Below, one piece after another: positions 1 through 7,103 of a stretch of 18,055 nucleotides of DNA. Within the stretch, counting starts at the first letter, position 1, and every line of letters starts with the position of its first letter. Under the pieces are notes generated by a model. That model saw only the letters and a list, made by a program, of their open reading frames with translations. It had not been told where the DNA came from and made no database searches. The stretch is from UBA4459 sp036351335 (GTDB lineage: Bacteria; Bacteroidota; Bacteroidia; Bacteroidales; F082). Where the stretch lies: positions 1 to 18,055 of the forward strand of contig JAZBOW010000033.1 in NCBI GenBank assembly GCA_036351335.1. The letters are read 5' to 3'. Position numbers and translations under genes: made by a program.

Positions 1-119
1 CAATCACCTTTGATTTTTGCAGTTACTTTCAGTTCACGATGAATGTTCCATATACTCAATGAATTCAAATTTTCAATTGAGTCGTAAAAGTCTTTTAATT
101 CATCTGGAATTTCATTCAT
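1..119 (-). CDS. Partial unrecognised protein (N-terminal 39 residues)
   Basis: An open frame begins at an ATG at 117-119 and stays open to the left edge, giving 39 residues that start MNEIPDELKDFYDSIENL. An in-frame TGA lies a few codons upstream, so this is the first possible ATG. The peptide is acidic and hydrophilic, has no signal peptide, and could form a helix followed by a strand. It lies 60 nt downstream of the recombinase gene on the same strand. I do not recognise the family, and the rest of the gene is outside the window. It could be a cargo or accessory gene of the recombinase locus, or simply the next chromosomal gene. The sequence looks protein-like, but the evidence is limited by its length. 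Confidence 0.5.
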   Translation of the reverse strand, partial: MNEIPDELKDFYDSIENLNSLSIWNIHRELKVTAKIKGD

Positions 120-147
120 AGTTTTTGGTCAAACTTGCAGCTAACTT

Positions 148-166
148 CTTTTATGCGTCATAAAAG
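148..166. repeat. Perfect 8-bp inverted repeat downstream of the recombinase gene
   Basis: CTTTTATG (148-155) and CATAAAAG (159-166) are perfect inverted arms around a 3-nt centre. The site is 14 nt past the recombinase stop codon and before the partial gene at the left edge. Neither strand has a T-run after the stem, so it is not a typical intrinsic terminator. It may be a weak hairpin, an operator or a recombinase recognition site; the sequence does not decide. Confidence 0.4.
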
Positions 167-179
167 TACCGAATAACAC

Positions 180-1340
180 CTAATCTGAGGGTGCAATCGG
201 TAGTTTTTTGTTCTGTTTATCCCTTTTTGTTATTTCCTTAAAAGCCATATCCAAAGGACTTTGTATTTGATTCAGGCTTTTACGACTTACATGTGTATAG
301 ATCATCGTGGTTTTTGGATCATTATGTCCCAGCAATTCCTGTATATAACGTAAATCAATACCACCTTCTAATAAATGAGTAGCATAGGAGTGTCGAAGTG
401 TGTGCGGTGTTACACGCTTTTTAATGCCAGCCAACTCACACGACTTTCTAAGAAAGTTCCTTATACTCTCGGGGCTGTATTTTCCATTTTTTTGTCCCTC
501 AATAAAATATTGTTTTGGCTGGTAAGTCGTAAAATAATTTTCCAGCAATGGCAATATACTTTCAGCCAATACAACATACCTGTCCTTTCTGCCTTTTCCC
601 TGGTAAATTTTAACTAACTTACGATTAAAGTCAATATCTGAGATCCTTAAATTTATAACCTCGCTTATCCTTAATCCGCATGCATAAATCATAGCTAAGG
701 TGGCCCTGTGCTTCAGGTTTTTGGTATTTCGTAAAATGTCTATCACTTCTTCTTGTGAGAGGATTACTGGTAAAAATTTTGAAGGTTTGGGTCTGAGTGA
801 TTCATTGATTTTAAAATCGAGCTCCTGATTCAACGCTTTGAATTGCTTCATCGCACCAATAAACTGTCGTTGTGTGCTAATGGCCGACTTTTTTACTGCC
901 AGTTGCTGTTCGCAATAAGTATCTATGTCTGCAGTTATAAGGTCTCCGATTTTCTTTTTAGTGAAATGCAAAAATGATGAAACAAAAGAAGTATAGGTGT
1001 CGATAGTGCTTTTGCTGTATCTCCTTCCCCTTAAATAACTTTTATATCTGGTTATTTCCTGCTCAAGTAATTGTTTAAGCAATCTTTCCTTCTGACCTTT
1101 GCTTCCAAGTGAATATCCAGTTTGATTTATAAGTTTTACGATTCCTTTGAAATGCTCATACACCAGATCAAGCACTTTATCCTGATCGGGTAAATACCAA
1201 CACTTATTTGAAGCGCTCCATAATATATCCGGTAGCTTTTTGGTATGTGCGATCAGTTCCTTATTGTAATCAAAATACAGGCCTATGCAATCTTTACCAC
1301 GATGCTGTAGTATTTTTAATGTGATGCTGGGCAATGGCAT
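180..1340 (-). CDS. Tyrosine recombinase / integrase (XerD-like catalytic domain)
   Basis: This 386-residue protein catalyses site-specific DNA strand exchange through a 3'-phosphotyrosine intermediate. All six catalytic positions are visible: R224 in CGLRISE, K249 in GKGRKDR, H313 and R316 in HTLRH, H339 in LGH and Y348 in MIYTHVS, so it should be active. A SAM-like core-binding domain spans about residues 87-175 and the catalytic domain about 190-362. About 75 residues at the N-terminus precede the core-binding domain; XerC/XerD lack these, and they may be an arm-binding or family-specific domain. The protein is therefore more likely an element or superfamily integrase than the housekeeping Xer protein. 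It lies 43 nt downstream of a small RHH-like gene on the same strand. No excisionase, transposition or phage gene is visible nearby. The gene looks more AT-rich than its neighbours. The family call is very firm; the biological role is unknown. Confidence 0.93.
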   Translation of the reverse strand: MPLPSITLKILQHRGKDCIGLYFDYNKELIAHTKKLPDILWSASNKCWYLPDQDKVLDLVYEHFKGIVKLINQTGYSLGSKGQKERLLKQLLEQEITRYKSYLRGRRYSKSTIDTYTSFVSSFLHFTKKKIGDLITADIDTYCEQQLAVKKSAISTQRQFIGAMKQFKALNQELDFKINESLRPKPSKFLPVILSQEEVIDILRNTKNLKHRATLAMIYACGLRISEVINLRISDIDFNRKLVKIYQGKGRKDRYVVLAESILPLLENYFTTYQPKQYFIEGQKNGKYSPESIRNFLRKSCELAGIKKRVTPHTLRHSYATHLLEGGIDLRYIQELLGHNDPKTTMIYTHVSRKSLNQIQSPLDMAFKEITKRDKQNKKLPIAPSD

Positions 1341-1383
1341 AATCTGGTCAATAGCAATTGAGATGGTACCAAATTACAAAAAA

Positions 1384-1629
1384 TTATTCAAACAAATCAG
1401 GTGTTTCATGCTCTTTTCCAAACAGGTCGAGCTGGTTGTGCGACACATGGTATTTTTCAGGTACCTCGTTCGAGAAATATTCCGTGTAATTACGAATACT
1501 CTTCTTAATAAGCTTGGTAGGCGTGGTTTTCCGGGCCCGGCAATAGTTCTTCAGCGATTTCATCTGCTTGGCCGATAACTTGAAAGTTACGGTTTTGAAC
1601 TTGATGGGCTTTCTTTTCTTTTTCCGCAT
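1384..1629 (-). CDS. Small ribbon-helix-helix-like protein with C-terminal QLDLF motif
   Basis: This is an 81-residue, strongly basic protein. A Lys/Arg-rich N-terminus (2-10) is followed by a predicted strand (FKTVTFKLS, 11-19) and two helices (about 20-32 and 36-51, TTPTKLIKKSIRNY). That order is typical of ribbon-helix-helix DNA-binding proteins. The C-terminal tail contains QLDLF at residues 66-70, which matches the consensus bacterial sliding-clamp-binding pentapeptide QL[SD]LF, and PDLF again at 77-80. It sits 86 nt downstream of glmM and 43 nt upstream of the recombinase on the same strand. Similar small proteins occur beside glmM in Bacteroidota as far as I recall, but I know of no assigned function. 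The gene is real by composition and fold pattern. DNA binding is inferred, and clamp binding is a hypothesis from the motif. Confidence 0.75.
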   Translation of the reverse strand: MRKKKRKPIKFKTVTFKLSAKQMKSLKNYCRARKTTPTKLIKKSIRNYTEYFSNEVPEKYHVSHNQLDLFGKEHETPDLFE

Positions 1630-1715
1630 CAGGGAATAATTGGGTTGTGCTTCACAAAGAAAGGAAATTTTTAAAAGCCCTGCAATAGTTTGGCCGATTG
1701 ATTTTCAAAGGCTTA

Positions 1716-3110
1716 TTAAGAACCTGTCATAAAACCACGTGCAATCTGGATGATGTCATTGGCATAGCCTTCTGCTTTGCTTTGATCCGTGCTTTCCGCG
1801 TATATCCTGATGATTGGTTCTGTATTGGAAGGCCTCAGGTGTACCCAGCCATCCTCAAAATCTATCTTTACCCCATCAATAGTTGAAACAGGAAAGGAGG
1901 CGTAATGTTTTTGAATATGACCAAATAAGGGTTTCAGTTGGTCAGCACTGCCCAGTTCAATTTTATTTTTTGAAATGGTATAAGCAGGATATGTTTTTTT
2001 AAGTGCCGAAAGACTCAGTTTATTCTGAGCCAGGTAAGTAAGCAAGAGCGCGATTCCAACCAGCGCATCACGCCCGTAATGCAATTCAGGATAGATCACA
2101 CCGCCATTGCCTTCACCACCGATAACAGCATCCACCTCTTTCATCTTTTCCACCACGTTCACTTCACCCACCGCCGAAGCATAATAGCTGCCGCCATGTG
2201 TTTGGGTTATATCCTTTAAAGCCCGGCTTGATGATAAGTTTGATACGGTATTTCCTTTTTGATGCTGCAATATATAATCGGCTACTGCTACCAGTGTATA
2301 TTCTTCACCGAACATCTTCCCGTTTTCCATCACCAATGCCAACCGGTCCACATCCGGATCCACCACAATGCCCAGGTCGGCACCGGTTTCAATCACTTTT
2401 TTTGAAATGGCAGTCAGGTTTTCGGGCAGGGGTTCCGGGTTGTGCGGAAAATCGCCCGTAGGTGCACAGTAAAGTTCTGTTACCTCTTCAACACCAAGGG
2501 CTTTCAGCAAGCGTGGAATGGCAATGCCACCGGTTGAATTCACCGCATCAACTACGATTTTAAAACCGGCTTTCGCAATGGTATTCATGTCAACAAGGTC
2601 TAATTTAAGAATACGGGCAATATGTTTATCAATGGTTGTGTCGTCTGCACGAACCTTGCCCAGTTGGTCAACAAGTACGAAATCAAATGCTTCTTTTTTA
2701 GCTATCTCAAGCACCTGCCATCCATCTTCCCCCGATATAAATTCACCGTTTTCATCCAGCAGCTTCAGCGCATTCCACTCTTTCGGGTTATGGCTGGCTG
2801 TAATGATGATACCGCCCTGCGACCGGCTTTCAATCACCGCCATTTCCACGGTAGGTGTAGTAGAAAGCCCGGTGTTAATCACATCAATGCCGGATCCTGA
2901 CAAAGTAGCCACCACTATATTTTCCACCATTTTTCCGGAAATCCTGGCATCGCGTCCGACAACGAATTGTACTTTTTTTCCTTCAAATTTCTTTTTAACA
3001 AAGGCAGCAAAAGCTGCTGTAAACTTTACAATATCCAGTGGCGTAAGGTTTTTACCTGTTTCTCCGCCAATTGTACCCCTTATACCCGAAATAGATTTGA
3101 TCAATACCAT
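1716..3110 (-). CDS. glmM: Phosphoglucosamine mutase (alpha-D-phosphohexomutase family)
   Basis: GlmM converts glucosamine-6-phosphate to glucosamine-1-phosphate, the step before UDP-GlcNAc, in the cytoplasm for peptidoglycan and LPS. The 464-residue form starting MVLIKSISGIRGTIGG fits Bacteroidota homologues. A TTG 21 nt further upstream overlaps the -7 promoter element and is not used as the start here. Four family signatures appear in order: the phosphoserine loop TASHNPKEWN (catalytic Ser106), the metal loop DPDVDR (251-256), the sugar-binding loop GEGNGG (332-337) and the phosphate-binding loop RPSNTEP (426-432). All four domains are therefore present. The family also contains phosphomannomutases and phosphoglucomutases, and substrate choice cannot be proven from motifs. 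The gene is first in a minus-strand series with the RHH protein and recombinase, and diverges from the TPR operon. Confidence 0.85.
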   Translation of the reverse strand: MVLIKSISGIRGTIGGETGKNLTPLDIVKFTAAFAAFVKKKFEGKKVQFVVGRDARISGKMVENIVVATLSGSGIDVINTGLSTTPTVEMAVIESRSQGGIIITASHNPKEWNALKLLDENGEFISGEDGWQVLEIAKKEAFDFVLVDQLGKVRADDTTIDKHIARILKLDLVDMNTIAKAGFKIVVDAVNSTGGIAIPRLLKALGVEEVTELYCAPTGDFPHNPEPLPENLTAISKKVIETGADLGIVVDPDVDRLALVMENGKMFGEEYTLVAVADYILQHQKGNTVSNLSSSRALKDITQTHGGSYYASAVGEVNVVEKMKEVDAVIGGEGNGGVIYPELHYGRDALVGIALLLTYLAQNKLSLSALKKTYPAYTISKNKIELGSADQLKPLFGHIQKHYASFPVSTIDGVKIDFEDGWVHLRPSNTEPIIRIYAESTDQSKAEGYANDIIQIARGFMTGS

Positions 3111-3128
3111 ACCAAAAATTATATCATA

Positions 3129-3136
3129 CAAAAGTA
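3129..3136 (-). promoter_or_regulatory. Bacteroidota -7 promoter element for glmM
   Basis: TACTTTTG on the minus strand is an exact match to the Bacteroidota -7 consensus TAnnTTTG. It lies 18 nt before the glmM ATG (3110), implying a leader of only about a dozen bases. No TTTG is visible at the usual upstream distance; that region abuts the heptamer array. The match also argues against the upstream TTG start for glmM. Confidence 0.5.
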
Positions 3137-3160
3137 GAGAAAAGAAAGATTGATTCTTTA

Positions 3161-3237
3161 GTCTTCAGTCTACAGTCTACAGTCTACAGTCTACAGTCTA
3201 CAGTCTACAGTCTACAGTCTTCAGTCTGCAGTCTCCG
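3161..3237. repeat. Heptanucleotide tandem repeat, 11 units of GTCTACA type
   Basis: Eleven consecutive 7-nt units occupy 3161-3237. The first is GTCTTCA, the next seven (3168-3216) are perfect GTCTACA, and the last three degenerate as GTCTTCA, GTCTGCA and GTCTCCG. The array lies in the divergent gap between glmM and the TPR gene, starting 24 bp upstream of the glmM -7 element. There are no spacers, so it is a simple tandem repeat and not CRISPR. Such arrays change copy number by slippage; any regulatory effect is inferred. Confidence 0.95.
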
Positions 3238-3344
3238 GCCTTCTATCTCTTTAACCTTTTCAACATTTAAGTGGTTCATAAAAAATCAATTTCAGCACTC
3301 AACTAATTATCGAAGATTGTAAATTAGTCATATTAAAGTATTAT

Positions 3345-3352
3345 TACTTTTG
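3345..3352 (+). promoter_or_regulatory. Bacteroidota -7 promoter element for the TPR-aroE operon
   Basis: TACTTTTG matches TAnnTTTG exactly and lies 32 nt before the ATG of the TPR gene (3385). A TTG at 3317-3319 is 25 nt upstream of it, slightly longer than the usual spacing, so the -33 box is uncertain. This is the only good promoter seen for the four-gene operon. Confidence 0.5.
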
Positions 3353-3384
3353 CAGCATATTAAAAAAGCGTAATTGTAAAACTG

Positions 3385-4794
3385 ATGAGCGATAGTTTTG
3401 ATTGGTTAGGGGGCGAGGAAGTGATGGAGCTGGTAAAGAAATTCGAGTCGATGCTGGAAAATGGTATGCCGCTGTTTTTTGATGTGGATGAGTTTGAAAC
3501 CATCGTAGATCATTACTATGATATGCTGAATATCGACATGTCGGAAAAGGCCATCGAAGAAGCCTTGCAGGTATATCCATCATCATCATCATTTCACATC
3601 AGGAACGCACGGGTACTGGCCTACAGGAAAAAATATTATGAGGCGCTGGAGTTATTGAATCATATGGAATTGCTGGAGCCTACCAACGAGGAGATTTATG
3701 CTACCAAAGCGGAGATTTACAGCCTGATGAATAAATATGAGCTGGCGATCAAAGAACATAAAAAGTCGTTGCCATACTCTGAAAACCAGGAAGAAATTTA
3801 TGCCAACATCGCTTTTGAGTATGAAAATCTGAACGATTATCCCAATGCAATCAAAAACTTAAAAAAAGCACTTGATATCAATCCCGAATCGGAAAACCTG
3901 ATTCACGAGATCGCATTCTTTTTTGAGATTACCAGCAGGGAAGAGGAAGCCATCAAGTTTTTTACGGAATTTCTCGATAAGAATCCCTATGCCAAAGTGG
4001 CCTGGTTCAATCTCGGCATTTTTTATAACACCATCGAGCTATATGAAAAAGCCATTGAAGCTTACGAGTTTACTTTGGCTATCGATGAAACATTTTCATC
4101 TGCCTATTTCAATATTGCCAATTCTTATTCAGGCCTGAATCATTATAAAAAGTCGATCAGGTATTACAAGGAAACCTTTAAATACGAAGCCGAGGAGGCC
4201 ATTACGCATTATTATATCGGCGAATGTTACGAAAACCTGGATGATGTGCAACAGGCCCTGGTGCACTTTAATAAATCGCTTGAATTGGATGATAAGCTGG
4301 CCGAAGGCTGGGCAGGTATTGGCAGGGTATTTATCAAGCAGGGGAGGGATAAAACGGCTGTAAAATATTACGAAAGGGCCATCGAGTTGATGCCCCTGAA
4401 CAACGACTTTAAATATGAACTCGGTATTTCATATCTAAAACGTGCGGTATATGAAAAGGCTGAGAAGTTGTTTGATGAGATCGTGGAAAGCGATGCGCAT
4501 TATATCGAAGCTTGGATGAACTACTCGCATTCGGTAAGCCTGAGTAAGGGAAATGAAAAAGCGATTGAGATCATTGAAAAAGCACTCGATAAAAATAAAG
4601 ACGAAGCTTCGTTATGGTATCGCCTGGCGGCTTATTTATACAAATCAGGTAAGGTACAGCAATCCTATTACTATATCGAAACCGCTTTAAAGATTGATTT
4701 CGAAAAACACAGCGAATTGCTTGATTTTATGCCTGAACTTAACCAGGAGTCGCGTTTTGTCGAATTACTGGGAATTTACAAAGGAACAGAATAA
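3385..4794 (+). CDS. Tetratricopeptide repeat protein, about 12 TPRs
   Basis: This 469-residue protein has no signal peptide or membrane segment and is probably cytoplasmic. From about residue 36 to 438 it is built almost entirely of 34-residue helical repeats with the TPR pattern of small and aromatic residues, for example about 138-168 (IYANIAFEYENLNDYPNAIKN), 205-235, 239-268, 274-302, 308-336 and 342-370. Such superhelices act as protein-protein scaffolds; no enzymatic domain is visible, and the partner is unknown. The first 35 residues form an acidic lead-in and the C-terminus is a short cap. It is the first gene of a tight operon with an aldehyde dehydrogenase, a DUF368 transporter and aroE, so it may assist one of these. 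Length and composition give no sign of truncation. Confidence 0.9.
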   Translation: MSDSFDWLGGEEVMELVKKFESMLENGMPLFFDVDEFETIVDHYYDMLNIDMSEKAIEEALQVYPSSSSFHIRNARVLAYRKKYYEALELLNHMELLEPTNEEIYATKAEIYSLMNKYELAIKEHKKSLPYSENQEEIYANIAFEYENLNDYPNAIKNLKKALDINPESENLIHEIAFFFEITSREEEAIKFFTEFLDKNPYAKVAWFNLGIFYNTIELYEKAIEAYEFTLAIDETFSSAYFNIANSYSGLNHYKKSIRYYKETFKYEAEEAITHYYIGECYENLDDVQQALVHFNKSLELDDKLAEGWAGIGRVFIKQGRDKTAVKYYERAIELMPLNNDFKYELGISYLKRAVYEKAEKLFDEIVESDAHYIEAWMNYSHSVSLSKGNEKAIEIIEKALDKNKDEASLWYRLAAYLYKSGKVQQSYYYIETALKIDFEKHSELLDFMPELNQESRFVELLGIYKGTE

Positions 4795-4812
4795 ACGATC
4801 AAAGGTTTGGCA

Positions 4813-6189
4813 ATGTCTGAAACCAATCTCTTACAACTTATTCAACAGCAGCAGGCCTACTTCCAGTCGGGTCAGACCAGAAGTGTACAGTTCCGTCTAA
4901 AACAGCTTAAGATACTTCGTGATGTGGTTGTTCAAAATGAATCATTGATCTTCGATGCGCTGAAGAAAGACTTACACAAATCGGCATTTGAGTCGTATGC
5001 CACCGAAGTAGGCTTTGTGCTGGAAGAATTATCTTACCAAATAAAACATCTAAAAAAGTGGGCAAAGCAACGTCGTGTAAAAAATCCCATCACAAACTTC
5101 CCGGCTGCCAGTTATATAACTTTAGAGCCTAAAGGTACTGTGTTGGTAATCGCACCATGGAATTACCCCTTCCAGTTGGTTTTTGTCCCGCTTATTGGTG
5201 CAATAGCCGCGGGTAATACCGCGATTGTCAAACCATCGGAGATTTCCATAGCCACCGCAGAGGTCATAAAAAAAATACTCAACATTGCATTTGAAAGTAA
5301 TTTTATTGATGTCGTTATCGGTGGTCCTGAAGCTGGTCAGAAATTGTTGGAACAGGATTTCGATCATATTTTTTTCACAGGCAGTCAGCGTGTTGGTAAA
5401 ATTGTCCTCGAAGCCGCAGCAACAAAAATGATTCCTGTTACACTCGAATTGGGTGGAAAGAGTCCATGTATCGTTGATGAATTTGTGAACGTAAAACAAA
5501 CCGCAAGGCGAATCATCTGGGGCAAGCTGATCAACGCGGGGCAAACCTGTATCGCACCGAATTGTTTATTTGTGCATGAAAATGTAAAGGATAAATTATT
5601 GCCAGAACTGGTTAATGCGATCAAAAAATTTTATAGTGTTGATCCTCAGCAAAATGACGAATACCCGAGAATTATTAACCGTGATAACATGGATCGGCTC
5701 ATTGGTATGCTTGCTGATGCCGAAATATACTGGGGTGGGAATTATGATCTTGAAAAACTCTATTTCGAGCCAACCATACTTAATAATGTCGACTTTGAAA
5801 TGGCGGCTATGCAAAAAGAAATATTTGGACCTATTTTACCGGTAATAACCTATAATGATCTTGATCAATTACTGGAAATGCTAAAGATGTGCCCAAGTCC
5901 GTTGGCATTGTACTTCTTTTCCAAGAACCGGAAACATGTGAAAAAAATTCTTGAGCGGGTACCTGCTGGAGGTGTCACAATTAATGATACCATCATGCAT
6001 TTTGTAAATAATAAGTTGCCTTTTGGCGGAACCGGTAGCAGCGGAATGGGCAAATACCACGGAAAACATTCATTTGAGGTTTTCTCGAATACAAAACCTG
6101 TGGTGTATAAATCTACATGGCTGGATGTGCCGCTCAGGTACCCACCTTTTGGGGAGAATTTAAAATATGTAAGAAAACTGATGAAATAG
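4813..6189 (+). CDS. Aldehyde dehydrogenase, class 3 (fatty aldehyde) type
   Basis: This is an NAD(P)-dependent oxidation enzyme that converts aldehydes to carboxylic acids. The start is taken as the ATG at 4813 (458 residues, MSETNLL), rather than a TTG two codons earlier. Family motifs are complete: PWNYPFQL with catalytic Asn117, the cofactor-loop FFTGS (187-191), LELGGKSP with general base Glu212, GQTCIAPN with nucleophile Cys246, EIFGP (336-340) and the C-terminal PFGGTGSSGMG. PWNYPF, together with the short roughly 460-residue length and lack of an N-terminal extension, points to the class 3 branch acting on medium- or long-chain or aromatic aldehydes. It lies 18 nt after the TPR gene and directly abuts the DUF368 gene, so the three are surely co-transcribed. 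The exact substrate is unknown; detoxification of lipid aldehydes is possible. Confidence 0.92.
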   Translation: MSETNLLQLIQQQQAYFQSGQTRSVQFRLKQLKILRDVVVQNESLIFDALKKDLHKSAFESYATEVGFVLEELSYQIKHLKKWAKQRRVKNPITNFPAASYITLEPKGTVLVIAPWNYPFQLVFVPLIGAIAAGNTAIVKPSEISIATAEVIKKILNIAFESNFIDVVIGGPEAGQKLLEQDFDHIFFTGSQRVGKIVLEAAATKMIPVTLELGGKSPCIVDEFVNVKQTARRIIWGKLINAGQTCIAPNCLFVHENVKDKLLPELVNAIKKFYSVDPQQNDEYPRIINRDNMDRLIGMLADAEIYWGGNYDLEKLYFEPTILNNVDFEMAAMQKEIFGPILPVITYNDLDQLLEMLKMCPSPLALYFFSKNRKHVKKILERVPAGGVTINDTIMHFVNNKLPFGGTGSSGMGKYHGKHSFEVFSNTKPVVYKSTWLDVPLRYPPFGENLKYVRKLMK

Positions 6190-7101
6190 ATGAAAGCTTA
6201 CCTGGTATATTTTATTAAAGGGATGGGTGTAGGGATCGCGAATATTATTCCGGGCGTTTCAGGAGGTACCATCGCGCTGATTACAGGCATTTTCGAGCGC
6301 TTGATTCATGCGTTGAAATCAATCGACCTGCAGGCGTTAAAATTTCTTTTTGCCGGAAAATGGAAAAGTTTTATTGAGCGAACCGATCTGTATTTCTTGC
6401 TGGCCGTTTTTTCTGGAGCTATCATCGCTATCGTGCTTTTAGCCAGGGTTTTTGGATTCTTGTTTGCTGATTACCCGGTTTATATCTGGTCATTTTTCTT
6501 TGGACTGATACTCGCTTCGGTCTATTTTGTGGGGAAAACCGTGGAGCATTGGCGCCTGAGTGTGTACCTGTTTTTTGCCCTTGGAACGGTCATCGCGCTG
6601 TTGTTCACTTTTTTAACACCCGCCACAGAAAACTCAGGATTCTTTTATTTGATGATCTGCGGTGTAGTTGCTGTGTGCTCAATGATCCTGCCCGGTCTGT
6701 CGGGTTCCTTCGTCCTCATTCTCATGGGTAATTACCAATTGGTAGCCATTGATGCGATTAACAACCGCGATTTTACTATTTTATTTCCGGTTTTGATCGG
6801 TGCCGTGTTGGGACTGGTAGGTTTTTCCCACCTGCTTTCATGGGTATTTAAAAGGTTCAGGGATCAGACGATAGCTGCTTTGACAGGTTTTATCCTGGGT
6901 TCGCTGGGCGTGATATGGCCATGGAAGAATCCTATCGAACAGGCATTTGGCGATAAGATCAAGGTGATTGGCTATGAATATATGGCCCCACAAATGAATG
7001 CAGAATTCATCATCGCCCTGATCATCATGCTGGCGGGTATTTTAAGCATCTGGCTGATGGAACGAAATGCACGCATCATCGAAAAACCAACTTCCCATTA
7101 A
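6190..7101 (+). CDS. DUF368 membrane protein, polyprenyl-phosphate transporter (PopT family)
   Basis: This 303-residue integral membrane protein has about eight to ten hydrophobic segments. Two related motifs, IPGVSGGT (20-27) and LPGLSGSF (167-174), sit at the start of two halves and indicate an inverted internal duplication with re-entrant loops, the hallmark of DUF368. Members of DUF368 (PopT) have been shown in other bacteria to return undecaprenyl phosphate across the cytoplasmic membrane for reuse in peptidoglycan and surface-polymer synthesis, alongside the unrelated DedA-type UptA. That role is inferred here from family membership. Its ATG follows the aldehyde dehydrogenase stop codon with no intervening base, and aroE begins 2 nt after its stop, so translational coupling is likely. 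A lipid-carrier job fits the fatty-aldehyde-type neighbour only loosely. Confidence 0.87.
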   Translation: MKAYLVYFIKGMGVGIANIIPGVSGGTIALITGIFERLIHALKSIDLQALKFLFAGKWKSFIERTDLYFLLAVFSGAIIAIVLLARVFGFLFADYPVYIWSFFFGLILASVYFVGKTVEHWRLSVYLFFALGTVIALLFTFLTPATENSGFFYLMICGVVAVCSMILPGLSGSFVLILMGNYQLVAIDAINNRDFTILFPVLIGAVLGLVGFSHLLSWVFKRFRDQTIAALTGFILGSLGVIWPWKNPIEQAFGDKIKVIGYEYMAPQMNAEFIIALIIMLAGILSIWLMERNARIIEKPTSH

Positions 7102-7103
7102 GT

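Noticed and set aside
180..1340. Recombinase as housekeeping XerC or XerD, or part of a prophage
   Set aside because: The extra N-terminal domain does not fit XerC/D, and there are no phage structural, lysis or repressor genes in the window to support a prophage.
1660..1715. Terminator between glmM and the RHH gene
   Set aside because: A possible AAGCC/GGCTT pairing on the minus strand has a loop of about 30 nt and only a short T-run; too weak to call.
3111..3131. TTG start extending GlmM by seven residues
   Set aside because: It overlaps the -7 promoter element, and the family N-terminus begins at the downstream ATG with MVLIKSISGIRGT.
2518..3153. Long open frame (211 codons) opposite glmM, and similar long frames opposite gcvP (10105-10602) and hppA (12715-13242)
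   Set aside because: They mirror strongly conserved genes on the other strand, have no recognisable protein motif and have Ser/Pro-rich shadow composition.
3161..3237. CRISPR array
   Set aside because: Units are only 7 nt with no spacers and no cas genes are present; it is a simple tandem repeat.
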